From Breoghania corrubedonensis (GTDB lineage: Bacteria > Pseudomonadota > Alphaproteobacteria > Rhizobiales > Stappiaceae): a DNA stretch of 64,000 bases. Shown here in pieces: positions 42,655-53,056 of the stretch. Numbering within the stretch: position 1 is the first letter of the stretch; every line of letters begins with the position of its first letter. The notes beneath the pieces are model-generated. The model saw only the letters and a program-made list of their open reading frames with translations, did not search any database and was not told the origin of the DNA. A program made the position numbers and the translations under genes. The stretch spans positions 936,078-1,000,077 of the forward strand of contig NZ_QAYG01000001.1 in the NCBI RefSeq assembly GCF_003053845.1, read 5' to 3'.

Positions 42655-44529
42655 ATGTCTGGATTTTTTACCCGCACTCTCCTTGCCGCCTTCCTCCTCC
42701 CCCTGTTGGCCACCGCGTCAGCGTTTGCCGCCGATGGCACTTCGAGCGACGGCGGGCCACAATGGACGCATGCCACGGCCCTCACCGGCACGCCCAAATA
42801 TGGTCCCCACGTCGACCACTTCGACTACGTCAATCCCGATGCGCCCAAAGGCGGAACCGTGCGGCTGGCCACATCCGGCGGGTTCGACACGTTCAACCCG
42901 ATCCTCTCCAGAGGCAATCCGGCACCCGGACTGGGGCTCACGTTCGACCGGCTGATGGACGACGCGCTCGACGAGATGAACATCTCGGCGACCTATGGGT
43001 TGATCGCCGAAGCGACACGGCATCCGGACGACGATTCCTGGGTTGAATTCCGGATCAACCGGAAGGCGCGCTGGCATGACGGCCAGCCAATTACAGCCGA
43101 CGATGTCGTCTGGAGCTTCAACAAGCTGGTCGAGGTCAACCCTTCCCAGCGCTTCTACTATCGCAACGTGGCGAAGGCGGAGAAGGTTGCCGACAACATC
43201 GTGCGCTTTACCTTCGACGTGAAGAACAATCGCGAATTGCCCCAAATCATGGGCCAGGTGCCGGTGTTTCCCAGGCACTGGTGGGAGGGAACCGACGCCA
43301 AGGGCAACAAGCGCGACATCTCCAAGGGCACGCTGGAACCGCCGCTGGGCTCCGGCCCCTATCGCATCAAGTCATTCGAGGCCAACCGGTCGATCACCTA
43401 CGAGCGGGTAAAGGACTACTGGGCGGCCGACCTGCCGGTGCGCAAGGGCACCAACAATTTCGACGAGATCCGCTACGACAGCTATATGGATTCGGCAGTC
43501 TCGCTGGAGGCGTTCAAGGGCGACCAGTACGATTTCCGTGACGAGCGCGCCGCCAGCGTGTGGGCCAAGCGCTACGATTTTCCCGCCGTCCATGACGGGC
43601 GCGTCATCCTGCAGGAATTTCCCGACAAGGCCTCGGGGGTGATGCAGGCCTTTGTGCCGAACCTCAGGCTGGAGAAATTCGCCGACCCGCGCGTGCGCGA
43701 GGCGCTCAACTACGCCTACGATTTCGAAACGACCAACGAGATTATCTCCGCCGGACTTCTCAAACGCGTCGATTCCTTCTTCGCCGGCACCGAACTCGCC
43801 TCCTCCGGCCTGCCTGATGGCGAGGAGCTGAAAATCCTGGAAAGCGTGCGCGACGAGGTGCCGCCGGAGGTCTTCACCACGCCCTACGAAAACCCGGTCG
43901 GCGGCAATCCGCAGAAGGTGCGGGCCAACCTGCGTCATGCGCTGAAGCTCCTGACCGAAGCCGGCTACCGGCTGGACGGCCGCAAGCTGGTCGACGCCTC
44001 CGGCAAGCAGCTCTCCATCGAGTTCCTCTACTACGACAAAGGCCAGGAAAAAGGCCTGCTGCCCTATCTGAGCAACCTGAACAGCATCGGCATCGCCACG
44101 ACGCCGCGCCTCGTCGACATGCCGCAATATATCAACCGGCTGCGCAACCGCGACTTTGAAATCCTGACCTACGCGTGGGTGGAATCGCTGTCGCCGGGCA
44201 ACGAGCAGCGAGATTACTGGGGTTCCCAGGCTGCCGACCAGTCGCAGTCGCGCAATATCGCCGGCATCAAGGACAAGGCCGTCGACACGCTCATCGACAA
44301 GGTGATCTACGCCGGGGACCGGGCCGAACTCGTCGCCGCCACCCATGCGCTGGACCGGGTGCTCTTGTGGAAGCACTTCGTCATCCCGCAATTCTATTCC
44401 GACGTTGACCGTACGGCGCGCTGGGACCGTTTCGGCCACCCCGAGACCATGCCGCAATACACCTACGGCTTTCCGCAGATCTGGTGGTGGGACAAGGACA
44501 AGGCCGCCAGGGTGGGCCCGCAGCCATGA
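42655..44529 (+). CDS. yejA: ABC transporter substrate-binding protein, YejA-like (first copy, Sec signal)
   Basis: This large periplasmic oligopeptide-type (SBP family 5) receptor is 624 residues. The signal peptide is MSGFFTRTLLAAFLLPLLATASAFA. The mature part contains YGPHVDHFDYVNPDAPKGGTVRLATSGGFDTFNPIL, the YejA hallmark, then RKARWHDGQPITADDVVWSFNKLVE, LGSGPYRIKSFEANRSITYERVKDYWAADLPV, and a C-terminal PQYTYGFPQIWWWDKDKAA. It is first in the yejA1-A2-B-E-F operon and overlaps the second receptor gene by 4 bp. The ligand is likely a peptide; microcin C-like peptides are known YejABEF substrates. Confidence 0.93.
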   Translation: MSGFFTRTLLAAFLLPLLATASAFAADGTSSDGGPQWTHATALTGTPKYGPHVDHFDYVNPDAPKGGTVRLATSGGFDTFNPILSRGNPAPGLGLTFDRLMDDALDEMNISATYGLIAEATRHPDDDSWVEFRINRKARWHDGQPITADDVVWSFNKLVEVNPSQRFYYRNVAKAEKVADNIVRFTFDVKNNRELPQIMGQVPVFPRHWWEGTDAKGNKRDISKGTLEPPLGSGPYRIKSFEANRSITYERVKDYWAADLPVRKGTNNFDEIRYDSYMDSAVSLEAFKGDQYDFRDERAASVWAKRYDFPAVHDGRVILQEFPDKASGVMQAFVPNLRLEKFADPRVREALNYAYDFETTNEIISAGLLKRVDSFFAGTELASSGLPDGEELKILESVRDEVPPEVFTTPYENPVGGNPQKVRANLRHALKLLTEAGYRLDGRKLVDASGKQLSIEFLYYDKGQEKGLLPYLSNLNSIGIATTPRLVDMPQYINRLRNRDFEILTYAWVESLSPGNEQRDYWGSQAADQSQSRNIAGIKDKAVDTLIDKVIYAGDRAELVAATHALDRVLLWKHFVIPQFYSDVDRTARWDRFGHPETMPQYTYGFPQIWWWDKDKAARVGPQP

Positions 44530-46403
44530 GCCGCGATCCGAGCCGCCGCACGGTTCTGGCAATGGGCGCGGGCGCCGCGCTCGTGCCGCTTGTCCGCGTC
44601 CTGCCGGCGCACGCCGGGGAGACGGCCGCAAAGGACGCCATCCATGGCCTGTCTGTCTTCGGCGATCTGAAATACGGGCCGGATTTTCAGAATTTCGGCT
44701 ACGTGAACCCCGAGGCTCCGAAAGCGGGATCGATGTCCTTCACCCCGCCGAACTGGGCCTTCAACCAGAACCCGCTCACCTTCGACACGCTGAACACCTT
44801 CGTGCTCAGGGGCAACGCCCCGCCGCGCATGGAATTCTGCTTCGACACGCTGATGGTGCGCGCCGTGGACGAGCCCGACGCGATGTACGGGCTGGTGGCG
44901 GAAAGCGTCTCCATCTCCGGCGACGGCAACATCTACACGTTCCATCTGCGCCCCGAAGCGCGCTTCCACGACGGCTCGCCGCTGACCGCCGAAGATGTCG
45001 CCTATTCGCTCGTGCTGCTGAAGGAAAAGGGCCATCCGGCCATCACCCAGACCGTCCGCGAGATGACGGACGCCCGCGCGCTCGACCCGGCCACGGTGGA
45101 GGTGACGTTTTCCGGCAAGCAGACGCGCCAGCTGCCGCTCACCGTCGCCGGCCTGCCGATCCTTTCGAAGGCCTATTACGAAACGCGCGATTTCACCGCC
45201 TCCACGCTGGAGGCGCCGCTCGGCTCGGGCCCCTACAAGGTGGGCGAGGTCGATCCGGGCCGCTCCATCGAATACGAGCGGGTCAGGGACTGGTGGGCGA
45301 AGGACCTGCCCGTCTCGCGTGGCATGTACAATTTCGACAGGCTCCGGATCGAGTTCTACCGCGAGCGCGACATCGCCTTCGAAGCCTTCAAAAAGGGCAA
45401 TCTGACCTATCGCGAAGAATTCACGGCAAAGACCTGGGCCACCGGCTACGACTTTCCCGCCATCCGTCAGGGCCGGGTGATCAAGACGACGTTTCCCGAC
45501 CTGACGCCGGCCGGCGCACAGGGCTGGTTCTTCAACACCCGGCGCCGGAAGTTCGCCGATCCGCGCACCCGCGAGGCGATCGGGCTCGCCTTCGATTTCA
45601 AGTGGACCAACCAGAGCCTCTTTTACGGGCTTTACGAGCGCACCAGTTCGTTCTTCCAGAATTCGCCGATGATGGCTGAGGGCAAGCCCTCAGCCGGCGA
45701 GCAGAAGCTCCTGGAGCTTTTCCGGGGGCAGGTGCCGGACGAGGTCTTCGGCGAGGTGTGGAGCGCGCCTGAGTCCGACGGCTCGGGCCGCGACCGCACG
45801 CTGCTGCGGCGGGCAAGCGAGCTGTTGGCCGAGGCCGGGTGGGTCCGGCAGGGCAACCGGCTCGTCTCCGCCGGCGGTGAGCCGCTGACGCTCGAGATCC
45901 TCGGCAATTCGCCGAGCTTCGAGCGCATCGTGCAACCTTACGTCAATGCGCTCGGCCGGCTCGGCGTCGCGGCGCAGTTCCGCCTCGTCGATGCCTCGCA
46001 GTACCAGTCGCGGCTCAACGATTTCGATTTCGACATGACCGGGCGCCGCTATTCGCTGTCGGCGACGCCGGGCGAGGCGATCCGCCAGTTCTGGGGCAGC
46101 CGGGCCGCGGACACGCCCGGCAGCGCCAATCTCGCCGGCATCAAAAGCCCCGCGATCGATGCGCTGATCGAGAAGGTCATCCACGCCGATACCCGCGAGG
46201 AGATGACCATCGCGGCGCGCGCGCTCGACCGGGTGCTGAGGGCCGGCCACTACTGGGTGCCGAACTGGTACAAGGGGAGCCACTGGGTCGCCTACTGGGA
46301 CAAGTTCGGAATGCCCGAGGCGCCGCCGGCCTACGATTTCCCGGTGGAGACCACGTGGTGGTACGACGAAGACAAGGCCAAGCGAATCGGCAAACCTGAC
46401 TGA
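44526..46403 (+). CDS. ABC transporter substrate-binding protein, YejA-like (second copy, Tat-type signal)
   Basis: This is a second SBP family 5 receptor of 625 residues, clearly a paralogue of the gene before it ([104 protein letters not shown]). Its N-terminus [22 protein letters not shown] carries a twin-arginine motif rather than a plain Sec signal. It starts in an ATGA overlap with the first copy. Two receptors for one permease suggest a broadened ligand range. Confidence 0.92.
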   Translation: MSRDPSRRTVLAMGAGAALVPLVRVLPAHAGETAAKDAIHGLSVFGDLKYGPDFQNFGYVNPEAPKAGSMSFTPPNWAFNQNPLTFDTLNTFVLRGNAPPRMEFCFDTLMVRAVDEPDAMYGLVAESVSISGDGNIYTFHLRPEARFHDGSPLTAEDVAYSLVLLKEKGHPAITQTVREMTDARALDPATVEVTFSGKQTRQLPLTVAGLPILSKAYYETRDFTASTLEAPLGSGPYKVGEVDPGRSIEYERVRDWWAKDLPVSRGMYNFDRLRIEFYRERDIAFEAFKKGNLTYREEFTAKTWATGYDFPAIRQGRVIKTTFPDLTPAGAQGWFFNTRRRKFADPRTREAIGLAFDFKWTNQSLFYGLYERTSSFFQNSPMMAEGKPSAGEQKLLELFRGQVPDEVFGEVWSAPESDGSGRDRTLLRRASELLAEAGWVRQGNRLVSAGGEPLTLEILGNSPSFERIVQPYVNALGRLGVAAQFRLVDASQYQSRLNDFDFDMTGRRYSLSATPGEAIRQFWGSRAADTPGSANLAGIKSPAIDALIEKVIHADTREEMTIAARALDRVLRAGHYWVPNWYKGSHWVAYWDKFGMPEAPPAYDFPVETTWWYDEDKAKRIGKPD

Positions 46404-46486
46404 ATTGCCGAGGACACGGTCCCGATCCATTTCCCACTGACACGCGCCGGTCCTCCGGCCGAAGACACGAGACGAGATCCTCGCCC

Positions 46487-47593
46487 ATGGGCGCCTATAT
46501 CCTCAGACGTCTGCTTCTGATGATCCCGACCATCATCGGCATCATGGCGATCAACTTCGCGATCATCCAGTTCGCCCCCGGCGGACCGATCGAGCAGATC
46601 ATCGCCAAGCTGCAGGGCACCGACGTCTCCGCCACCTCGCGCTTTTCCGGCGGCGGCGGCGATTTTGCCGGCCAGCAGGCCCAGGCCGGCGGCGGCGAGG
46701 GCATCGGGTCCAAGTATCGCGGCGCGCAGGGGCTCGATCCTGAATTCATCAAGTCGCTTGAAAAGCAGTTCGGCTTCGACAAGCCGCCGCTCACCCGTTT
46801 CGGCGATATGCTGTGGAACTACGCCCGCTTCGATTTCGGTGAGAGCTATTTCCGCGACATCTCCGTCATCGACCTGATCAAGGAGAAGCTGCCGGTCTCC
46901 ATCTCGCTGGGCCTGTGGATGACGCTTCTCTCCTACGGCATTTCCATTCCGCTCGGCGTGCGCAAGGCGGTGAAGGACGGCTCGCGCTTCGACGTATGGA
47001 CCTCAGGCGTCATCGTCATCGGCTATGCGATCCCGGGCTTCCTCTTCGCCGTTCTGCTGATCGTGCTGTTCGCCGGAGGCTCCTATTGGGACTGGTTCCC
47101 GTTGCGCGGCCTCACCTCCGACAACTGGGAGAGCCTGTCCTGGCCCGCCCGCATCTTGGACTATTTCTGGCACCTGGTGCTGCCGCTGATCGCCATGGCG
47201 CTGTCGGCCTTCGCCACCACGACGCTTCTCACCAAGAACTCGTTCCTGGACGAGATCCGCAAGCAGTATGTGGTCACCGCGCGCGCAAAAGGGCTTTCCG
47301 AGCGCAAGGTGCTCTACGGCCACGTCTTTCGAAACGCCATGCTGATCGTCATCGCCGGCTTTCCCGGTGCCTTCATCTCGTCGTTCTTCGCCGGCTCGCT
47401 GCTGATCGAGACCATCTTCTCGCTCGACGGCATCGGACTGCTTTCCTATGAATCGGTGCTCAACCGCGACTATCCGGTGGTTTTCGCCACGCTCTACATC
47501 TTCTCGCTGCTGAGCCTCGTGGTCGCGCTGATCACCGACCTCACCTACACCTGGATCGACCCGCGGATCGATTTCGAGAGCAGGAAGGTCTGA
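46487..47593 (+). CDS. yejB: ABC transporter permease YejB
   Basis: Inner-membrane permease of 368 residues, DppB-type fold. It starts [37 protein letters not shown] and has a Gly-rich periplasmic insertion of about 40 residues (46-85) that is characteristic of YejB. The EAA loop is [29 protein letters not shown], and the last helices include [45 protein letters not shown]. yejE follows 3 bp later. Confidence 0.95.
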   Translation: MGAYILRRLLLMIPTIIGIMAINFAIIQFAPGGPIEQIIAKLQGTDVSATSRFSGGGGDFAGQQAQAGGGEGIGSKYRGAQGLDPEFIKSLEKQFGFDKPPLTRFGDMLWNYARFDFGESYFRDISVIDLIKEKLPVSISLGLWMTLLSYGISIPLGVRKAVKDGSRFDVWTSGVIVIGYAIPGFLFAVLLIVLFAGGSYWDWFPLRGLTSDNWESLSWPARILDYFWHLVLPLIAMALSAFATTTLLTKNSFLDEIRKQYVVTARAKGLSERKVLYGHVFRNAMLIVIAGFPGAFISSFFAGSLLIETIFSLDGIGLLSYESVLNRDYPVVFATLYIFSLLSLVVALITDLTYTWIDPRIDFESRKV

Positions 47594-47596
47594 ACG

Positions 47597-48787
47597 ATGG
47601 CGATGGACCAGAGGCTCGACAGGGAACTGGAACGCGAAGGGTTCGAGGCTCCCGAACCGCTTCCCGGCGAGACGCAGGCGCCGCCGAAGCGCTTCGCCAT
47701 TTCACCGCTCAACCGGCGCAGGCTCGCCAGCTTCAAGGCCAACCGGCGCGGCTACTGGGCGTTCTGGATCTTCCTCGTCCTCTTCGTCCTCTCGCTCTTC
47801 GCCGACGTGATCGCCAACGACAAGCCGCTGCTCGTCTCCTACAAGGGCGAGCTGCTGTCGCCGGTGCTGGTCGACTATCCGGAGGAGAAATTCGGCGGCT
47901 TCCTTGCGGTCACTGATTACCGCGATCCCTATATCCAGGACGAGATCAATTCCAACGGCTGGATGATCTGGCCGCCGATCCGCTATTCCCACACCACTGT
48001 GAACACGGCGATCCCGACGCCGGCGCCGGCCGCGCCCTCCTGGCAATTCGACAGGGAGACACGCTGCCAGCGCTACGACAAGGGCGTGGACGACCGCAAT
48101 TGCACGCTTGGCAACTGGAACTGGCTGGGAACCGACGACCAGGGCCGCGACGTGCTCGCCCGGCTGATCTACGGATTCCGCCTGTCGGTGCTGTTCGGGC
48201 TGGTGCTGACCATCCTCTCCTCGTTCATCGGCGTGGCGGCGGGGGCTGTGCAGGGCTACTACGGCGGCTGGATCGATCTCGGCTTCCAGCGCTTCATCGA
48301 GATCTGGACCTCGATGCCGCAGCTCTATCTGATCCTGATCATATCCTCGGTGCTGGTGCCGAATTTCTGGATCCTGTGCGGCATTCTGCTCGCCTTCTCG
48401 TGGGTGGCGCTGGTCGGGCTGGTGCGCGCGGAATTCCTGCGCGGGCGCAACTTCGAATACGTCAATGCGGCGCGCGCACTGGGCGTTGGCAACCGCACCA
48501 TCATGTTCCGCCACCTTTTGCCCAACGCCATGGTGGCGACACTGACCTTCCTGCCGTTCATCCTGAACGGCTCGATCTCGACGCTGACCTCGCTCGACTT
48601 CCTGGGCTTCGGCCTGCCGCCGGGCTCACCGTCGCTGGGCGAACTGCTCAGGCAGGGCAAGGACAACCTGCAGGCGCCCTGGCTGGGCATTTCCGGCTTC
48701 ATCACCATTTCCCTCATGCTGAGCCTGCTGATCTTCATCGGCGAGGCCGTGCGCGACGCCTTCGATCCGCGCAAGACGTTCAAGTGA
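47597..48787 (+). CDS. yejE: ABC transporter permease YejE
   Basis: Inner-membrane permease of 396 residues, DppC-type, pairing with YejB. A cytoplasmic N-terminus of about 55 residues is followed by GYWAFWIFLVLFVLSLFADVIAN, then a large periplasmic loop (about 80-185) with a Cys pair (CQRYDKGVDDRNC) and the NWLGTDDQGRDVLARLIYGFRLSVLFG motif. The EAA loop is YVNAARALGVGNRTIMFRHLLPNAMVATL. This is standard for the family. Confidence 0.95.
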   Translation: MAMDQRLDRELEREGFEAPEPLPGETQAPPKRFAISPLNRRRLASFKANRRGYWAFWIFLVLFVLSLFADVIANDKPLLVSYKGELLSPVLVDYPEEKFGGFLAVTDYRDPYIQDEINSNGWMIWPPIRYSHTTVNTAIPTPAPAAPSWQFDRETRCQRYDKGVDDRNCTLGNWNWLGTDDQGRDVLARLIYGFRLSVLFGLVLTILSSFIGVAAGAVQGYYGGWIDLGFQRFIEIWTSMPQLYLILIISSVLVPNFWILCGILLAFSWVALVGLVRAEFLRGRNFEYVNAARALGVGNRTIMFRHLLPNAMVATLTFLPFILNGSISTLTSLDFLGFGLPPGSPSLGELLRQGKDNLQAPWLGISGFITISLMLSLLIFIGEAVRDAFDPRKTFK

Positions 48788-48797
48788 GGCCTGGCAA

Positions 48798-50447
<1,650 letters not shown>

Positions 50448-50478
50448 GGCGCTTTCCGATCAAACGGACCCGTTTGGC

Positions 50479-50612
50479 GGCCGATCCTTCGAGACGCCCG
50501 CTCGCGCGGGCTCCTCAGGATGACGTTGAGCTTGTTGTGGGCTTTCTCGAAACCATCAACACATTCAACGTCATCCTGAGGAGGACCGAAGGGCCGTCTC
50601 GAAGGATCGGCC
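50479..50612. repeat. 134-bp palindromic intergenic element with two nested inverted repeats
   Basis: The outer arms are perfect over 18 bp (GGCCGATCCTTCGAGACG at 50479-50496, reverse complement at 50595-50612). The inner arms are perfect over 19 bp (CTCCTCAGGATGACGTTGA at 50511-50529, reverse complement at 50565-50583). The sequence type (CCTTCGAGACG ... CTCCTCAGGATGACG) is a common dispersed repeat between genes of alphaproteobacteria. It lies between the convergent yejF and nar regulator genes and could act as a two-way terminator. Confidence 0.8.
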
Positions 50613-50640
50613 ACTTGTTTCCATCAAGCCCTGAAACGCT

Positions 50641-51339
50641 TCAGGTATCCTTGTCGTCAATGAGCGCAGTCGGTTTGGCCAGCGTCTTGACTGCCGCCAT
50701 GTCGTTCAGCCGGACGACGTTGTTGTCCACGTCCACGCCGTAGGGGCGCAACGTGTTGAGCGCACGCGAGAGATTTTCCGGGGTCATGCCGAGCATCGAG
50801 GCCAGCTTGCGCTTGTCGTAGGGCAGAACGAGTTCGCCCGTGCCGCCCTGCTCCTTTTCGAAGCCGAGCAGCCGGTTCGCCAGCCGCTCCACCGCCGAGC
50901 GCAGCTTCAGGTCCTTGTGTTCCTTCACCATGCCGCGATAGCAGTCGGCCAGTTCGCTGATGATGGCGCGCGCGAAATCGGAATCCGCCTCGAACACGTG
51001 CCGCACGTCTTCGGCCGGGATCAGCAGGATCTTCGACTTGTCGAGCGTGCGCGCAGACATGAGGAAGGGAGCATCCTTGATCACCGCCGCGAGGATGAAG
51101 GTGCCGATCGGATGAACCATGCCCATCGTCGCCTGACGCTCGTTCCAGCAGGCGTAGAGCTCGACGCAGCCTTCCACGACCACATAGAGAAAATCGGCGC
51201 TGTCGCCTTCCGTGATCAGGTCCAGTTGGGCAGGAAACGTCTGCAGATAGGCGGCCTGCATGAGCTCGGCGAACCGTTCCTCCGACATGGAGCGGAACAG
51301 TTGCAGGTCGCGAACCTCCGGCAAATCGCTGGAGCGCAT
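50641..51339 (-). CDS. Crp/Fnr-family regulator lacking Fe-S cysteines (NarR/Dnr-like)
   Basis: This 232-residue regulator has an N-terminal cyclic-nucleotide-binding fold (about 12-130: FRSMSEERFAELMQAAYLQTFPAQLDLITEGDSADFLYVVVEGCVELYA) and a C-terminal HTH_CRP domain (about 150-225), with the recognition region DKRKLASMLGMTPENLSRALNTLRPYGV. The N-terminus has no cysteine cluster, so it is not an oxygen-sensing [4Fe-4S] Fnr. Fnr-like residues (E, S, R in the recognition helix TPENLSRAL) predict binding to TTGAT-N4-ATCAA boxes, and two such boxes lie upstream. Being divergent from narK-narGHJI, it is most likely a NarR-type nitrate/nitrite or NO-responsive activator. Confidence 0.88.
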   Translation of the reverse strand: MRSSDLPEVRDLQLFRSMSEERFAELMQAAYLQTFPAQLDLITEGDSADFLYVVVEGCVELYACWNERQATMGMVHPIGTFILAAVIKDAPFLMSARTLDKSKILLIPAEDVRHVFEADSDFARAIISELADCYRGMVKEHKDLKLRSAVERLANRLLGFEKEQGGTGELVLPYDKRKLASMLGMTPENLSRALNTLRPYGVDVDNNVVRLNDMAAVKTLAKPTALIDDKDT

Positions 51340-51362
51340 TGAGGTTCAACCCCTTCGGGTTC

Positions 51363-51376
51363 TTGATAATTATCAA
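51363..51376. promoter_or_regulatory. Perfect FNR/Dnr-type box TTGATAATTATCAA
   Basis: An exact palindromic match to TTGAT-N4-ATCAA, centred 30 bp upstream of the regulator start and about 226 bp upstream of narK1. Its closeness to the regulator start suggests autoregulation, possibly repression. Confidence 0.85.
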
Positions 51377-51498
51377 GCATGGTTATGTCGCTTTTAGCAA
51401 CAACGACAACGCATAGCAAATGAATGCATGACCGACAGAAATCTGATTCTTGATCTCAATATCGCCACTCCTTGTTTCTTCCGCACCAGCGGAAAACG

Positions 51499-51512
51499 TT
51501 GATTCAGGTCAA
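51499..51512 (+). promoter_or_regulatory. FNR/Dnr-type box TTGATTCAGGTCAA upstream of narK1
   Basis: One mismatch from TTGAT-N4-ATCAA, centred 90 bp upstream of the narK1 start. With activation from -41.5 the transcript would begin near 51547, leaving a leader of about 49 nt. This is the likely activating site of the nar operon. Confidence 0.75.
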
Positions 51513-51595
51513 AAGACTTCCGCTTTCATGGGCGGACCTTCTGCGCATCTTCAACGATACAGGCAACAAACGCTGCCCAACCGAAGGGGTGCAAA

Positions 51596-52975
51596 ATGCA
51601 TGCGTTGCACGGGGTTTCACGCTCGGATCAATACAGGGCGCTCGGTCTGAGCACATTCGCCTTCACGACCTGCTTCGCCGTCTGGACGATCTTTTCGATC
51701 ATCGGGGTCAGGATCAAGACCGAACTGGGCCTGAGCGATACGGAGTTCGGCCTGCTGGTCGCAACGCCGGTTCTCACCGGCTCGATCAGCCGCATCTTCC
51801 TCGGCGTGTGGACCGAGCAGTTCGGCGGCAGGATCATGTTTCCCTTGCAGATGCTGGTCACCGCGATCTGCGTCTGGCTGCTGACATCAGCGCATACCTA
51901 TCCGGTTTTCCTGCTTGCGGCCCTTGGGCTGGGGCTCGCCGGCGGTTCGTTCATCATCGGCGTCGCCTACGTCTCCCAATGGTTCGAGAAGGAGCGCCAG
52001 GGCACGGCGCTGGGCATATTCGGCGCCGGCAATGTCGGCGCGGCGGTCACCAACTTCGCCGCCCCTTTCCTGGTTGTCGCGCTCGGCTGGCAAGGCACGG
52101 CACAGGTCTACGCCATCGTGCTGGCCGTGGTGGCGGTGTTGTTCTATCTGCTGTCCAAGGATGACCCGGCCCAGGTCGCGCGCAAGCGCACCGGCGCGTC
52201 GAAGGTGTCGGCGGCCGAGCAGCTTGCGCCGCTGAAGAACATCCAGGTCTGGCGGTTCGCGACCTACTACTTCTTCGTCTTCGGCGGCTTCGTCGCGCTG
52301 GCCTCCTTCCTGCCGCGCTACTATGTCGGCGCCTACGCGCTGCCGCTGACGACCGCCGGCGTGCTGGCCGGTCTCTATTCGCTGCCTGGTTCCATCTTCC
52401 GCGCACTGGGCGGCTGGATGTCGGACAAGTGGGGCGCGCGCTTCGTGATGTACCTCACCTTCTTCGTCGCGCTCGCCTGCCTTTTCGTCATGAGCTATCC
52501 GCACACCCGTTACACGGTCAGCGGCATCCACGGCTCGGTCGACTTCGAATTCGGTATCGGCCTTCCCGCCTTCGTCGGCCTGACCGTTGTGCTCGGCTTC
52601 GTCATGAGCCTCGGCAAGGCGGCCGTCTACAAGCACATTCCCGTCTATTACCCGCACCACGTCGGCGCGGTGGGCGGTCTCGTCGGCATGATCGGCGGGC
52701 TTGGCGGCTTCTTCCTGCCCATCGCATTCGGGTTCCTGCTCGACGCAACCGGCGTGTGGACCGTGCCCTACATGCTGATGTTCGTTCTGGTCGCGGTCTC
52801 CACGATCTGGATGCACGTCGCCATCCGCCGCATGGAACGCCGCCGTCACCCGGCCCTGCGCGACGAGCGCCACCTCTCCGATCTGCCCGACGCGCCGCTT
52901 GGAAAGAGCGAGCCGTCCACCGCCGATGCCAATGCCGATGCCGAGATCGCGCCTGCCCCGGGTCTCGCCCGCTAA
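51596..52975 (+). CDS. narK: Nitrate/nitrite transporter of the major facilitator superfamily, NarK1-like
   Basis: The 459-residue protein has about 12 membrane helices. NarK-type motifs: FAVWTIFSIIGVRIKTELGLSDTEFGLLVATPVLTGSISRIFLGVWTEQFGGR near the N-terminus, then GNVGAAVTNFAAPFLVVALGW, the second nitrate-signature-like GLVGMIGGLGGFFLPIAFGFL, and a charged cytoplasmic tail. Absence of the large central loop and order in the operon fit the NarK1 type (nitrate/proton symport), which supplies nitrate to the cytoplasmic active site of NarG. A separate NarK2-like gene follows; in Paracoccus the two are fused. The ATG at 51596 is preceded by AAGGGG. Confidence 0.93.
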   Translation: MHALHGVSRSDQYRALGLSTFAFTTCFAVWTIFSIIGVRIKTELGLSDTEFGLLVATPVLTGSISRIFLGVWTEQFGGRIMFPLQMLVTAICVWLLTSAHTYPVFLLAALGLGLAGGSFIIGVAYVSQWFEKERQGTALGIFGAGNVGAAVTNFAAPFLVVALGWQGTAQVYAIVLAVVAVLFYLLSKDDPAQVARKRTGASKVSAAEQLAPLKNIQVWRFATYYFFVFGGFVALASFLPRYYVGAYALPLTTAGVLAGLYSLPGSIFRALGGWMSDKWGARFVMYLTFFVALACLFVMSYPHTRYTVSGIHGSVDFEFGIGLPAFVGLTVVLGFVMSLGKAAVYKHIPVYYPHHVGAVGGLVGMIGGLGGFFLPIAFGFLLDATGVWTVPYMLMFVLVAVSTIWMHVAIRRMERRRHPALRDERHLSDLPDAPLGKSEPSTADANADAEIAPAPGLAR

Positions 52976-53056
52976 CGGCTGTGCGCCGTCGCACCCAAAA
53001 GGGCGCGACGGCGGGCCTTGCCAAGAAGATCCCCAATTCATTCGAGGACCCAACCC

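Noticed and set aside
50641-51339. Calling the nar regulator an oxygen-sensing Fnr
   Set aside because: The N-terminal region has no cysteine cluster for a [4Fe-4S] centre.
51450-51463. A third FNR-type box TTGATCTCAATATC
   Set aside because: Only the left half matches; the right half (ATATC) departs from ATCAA too far.
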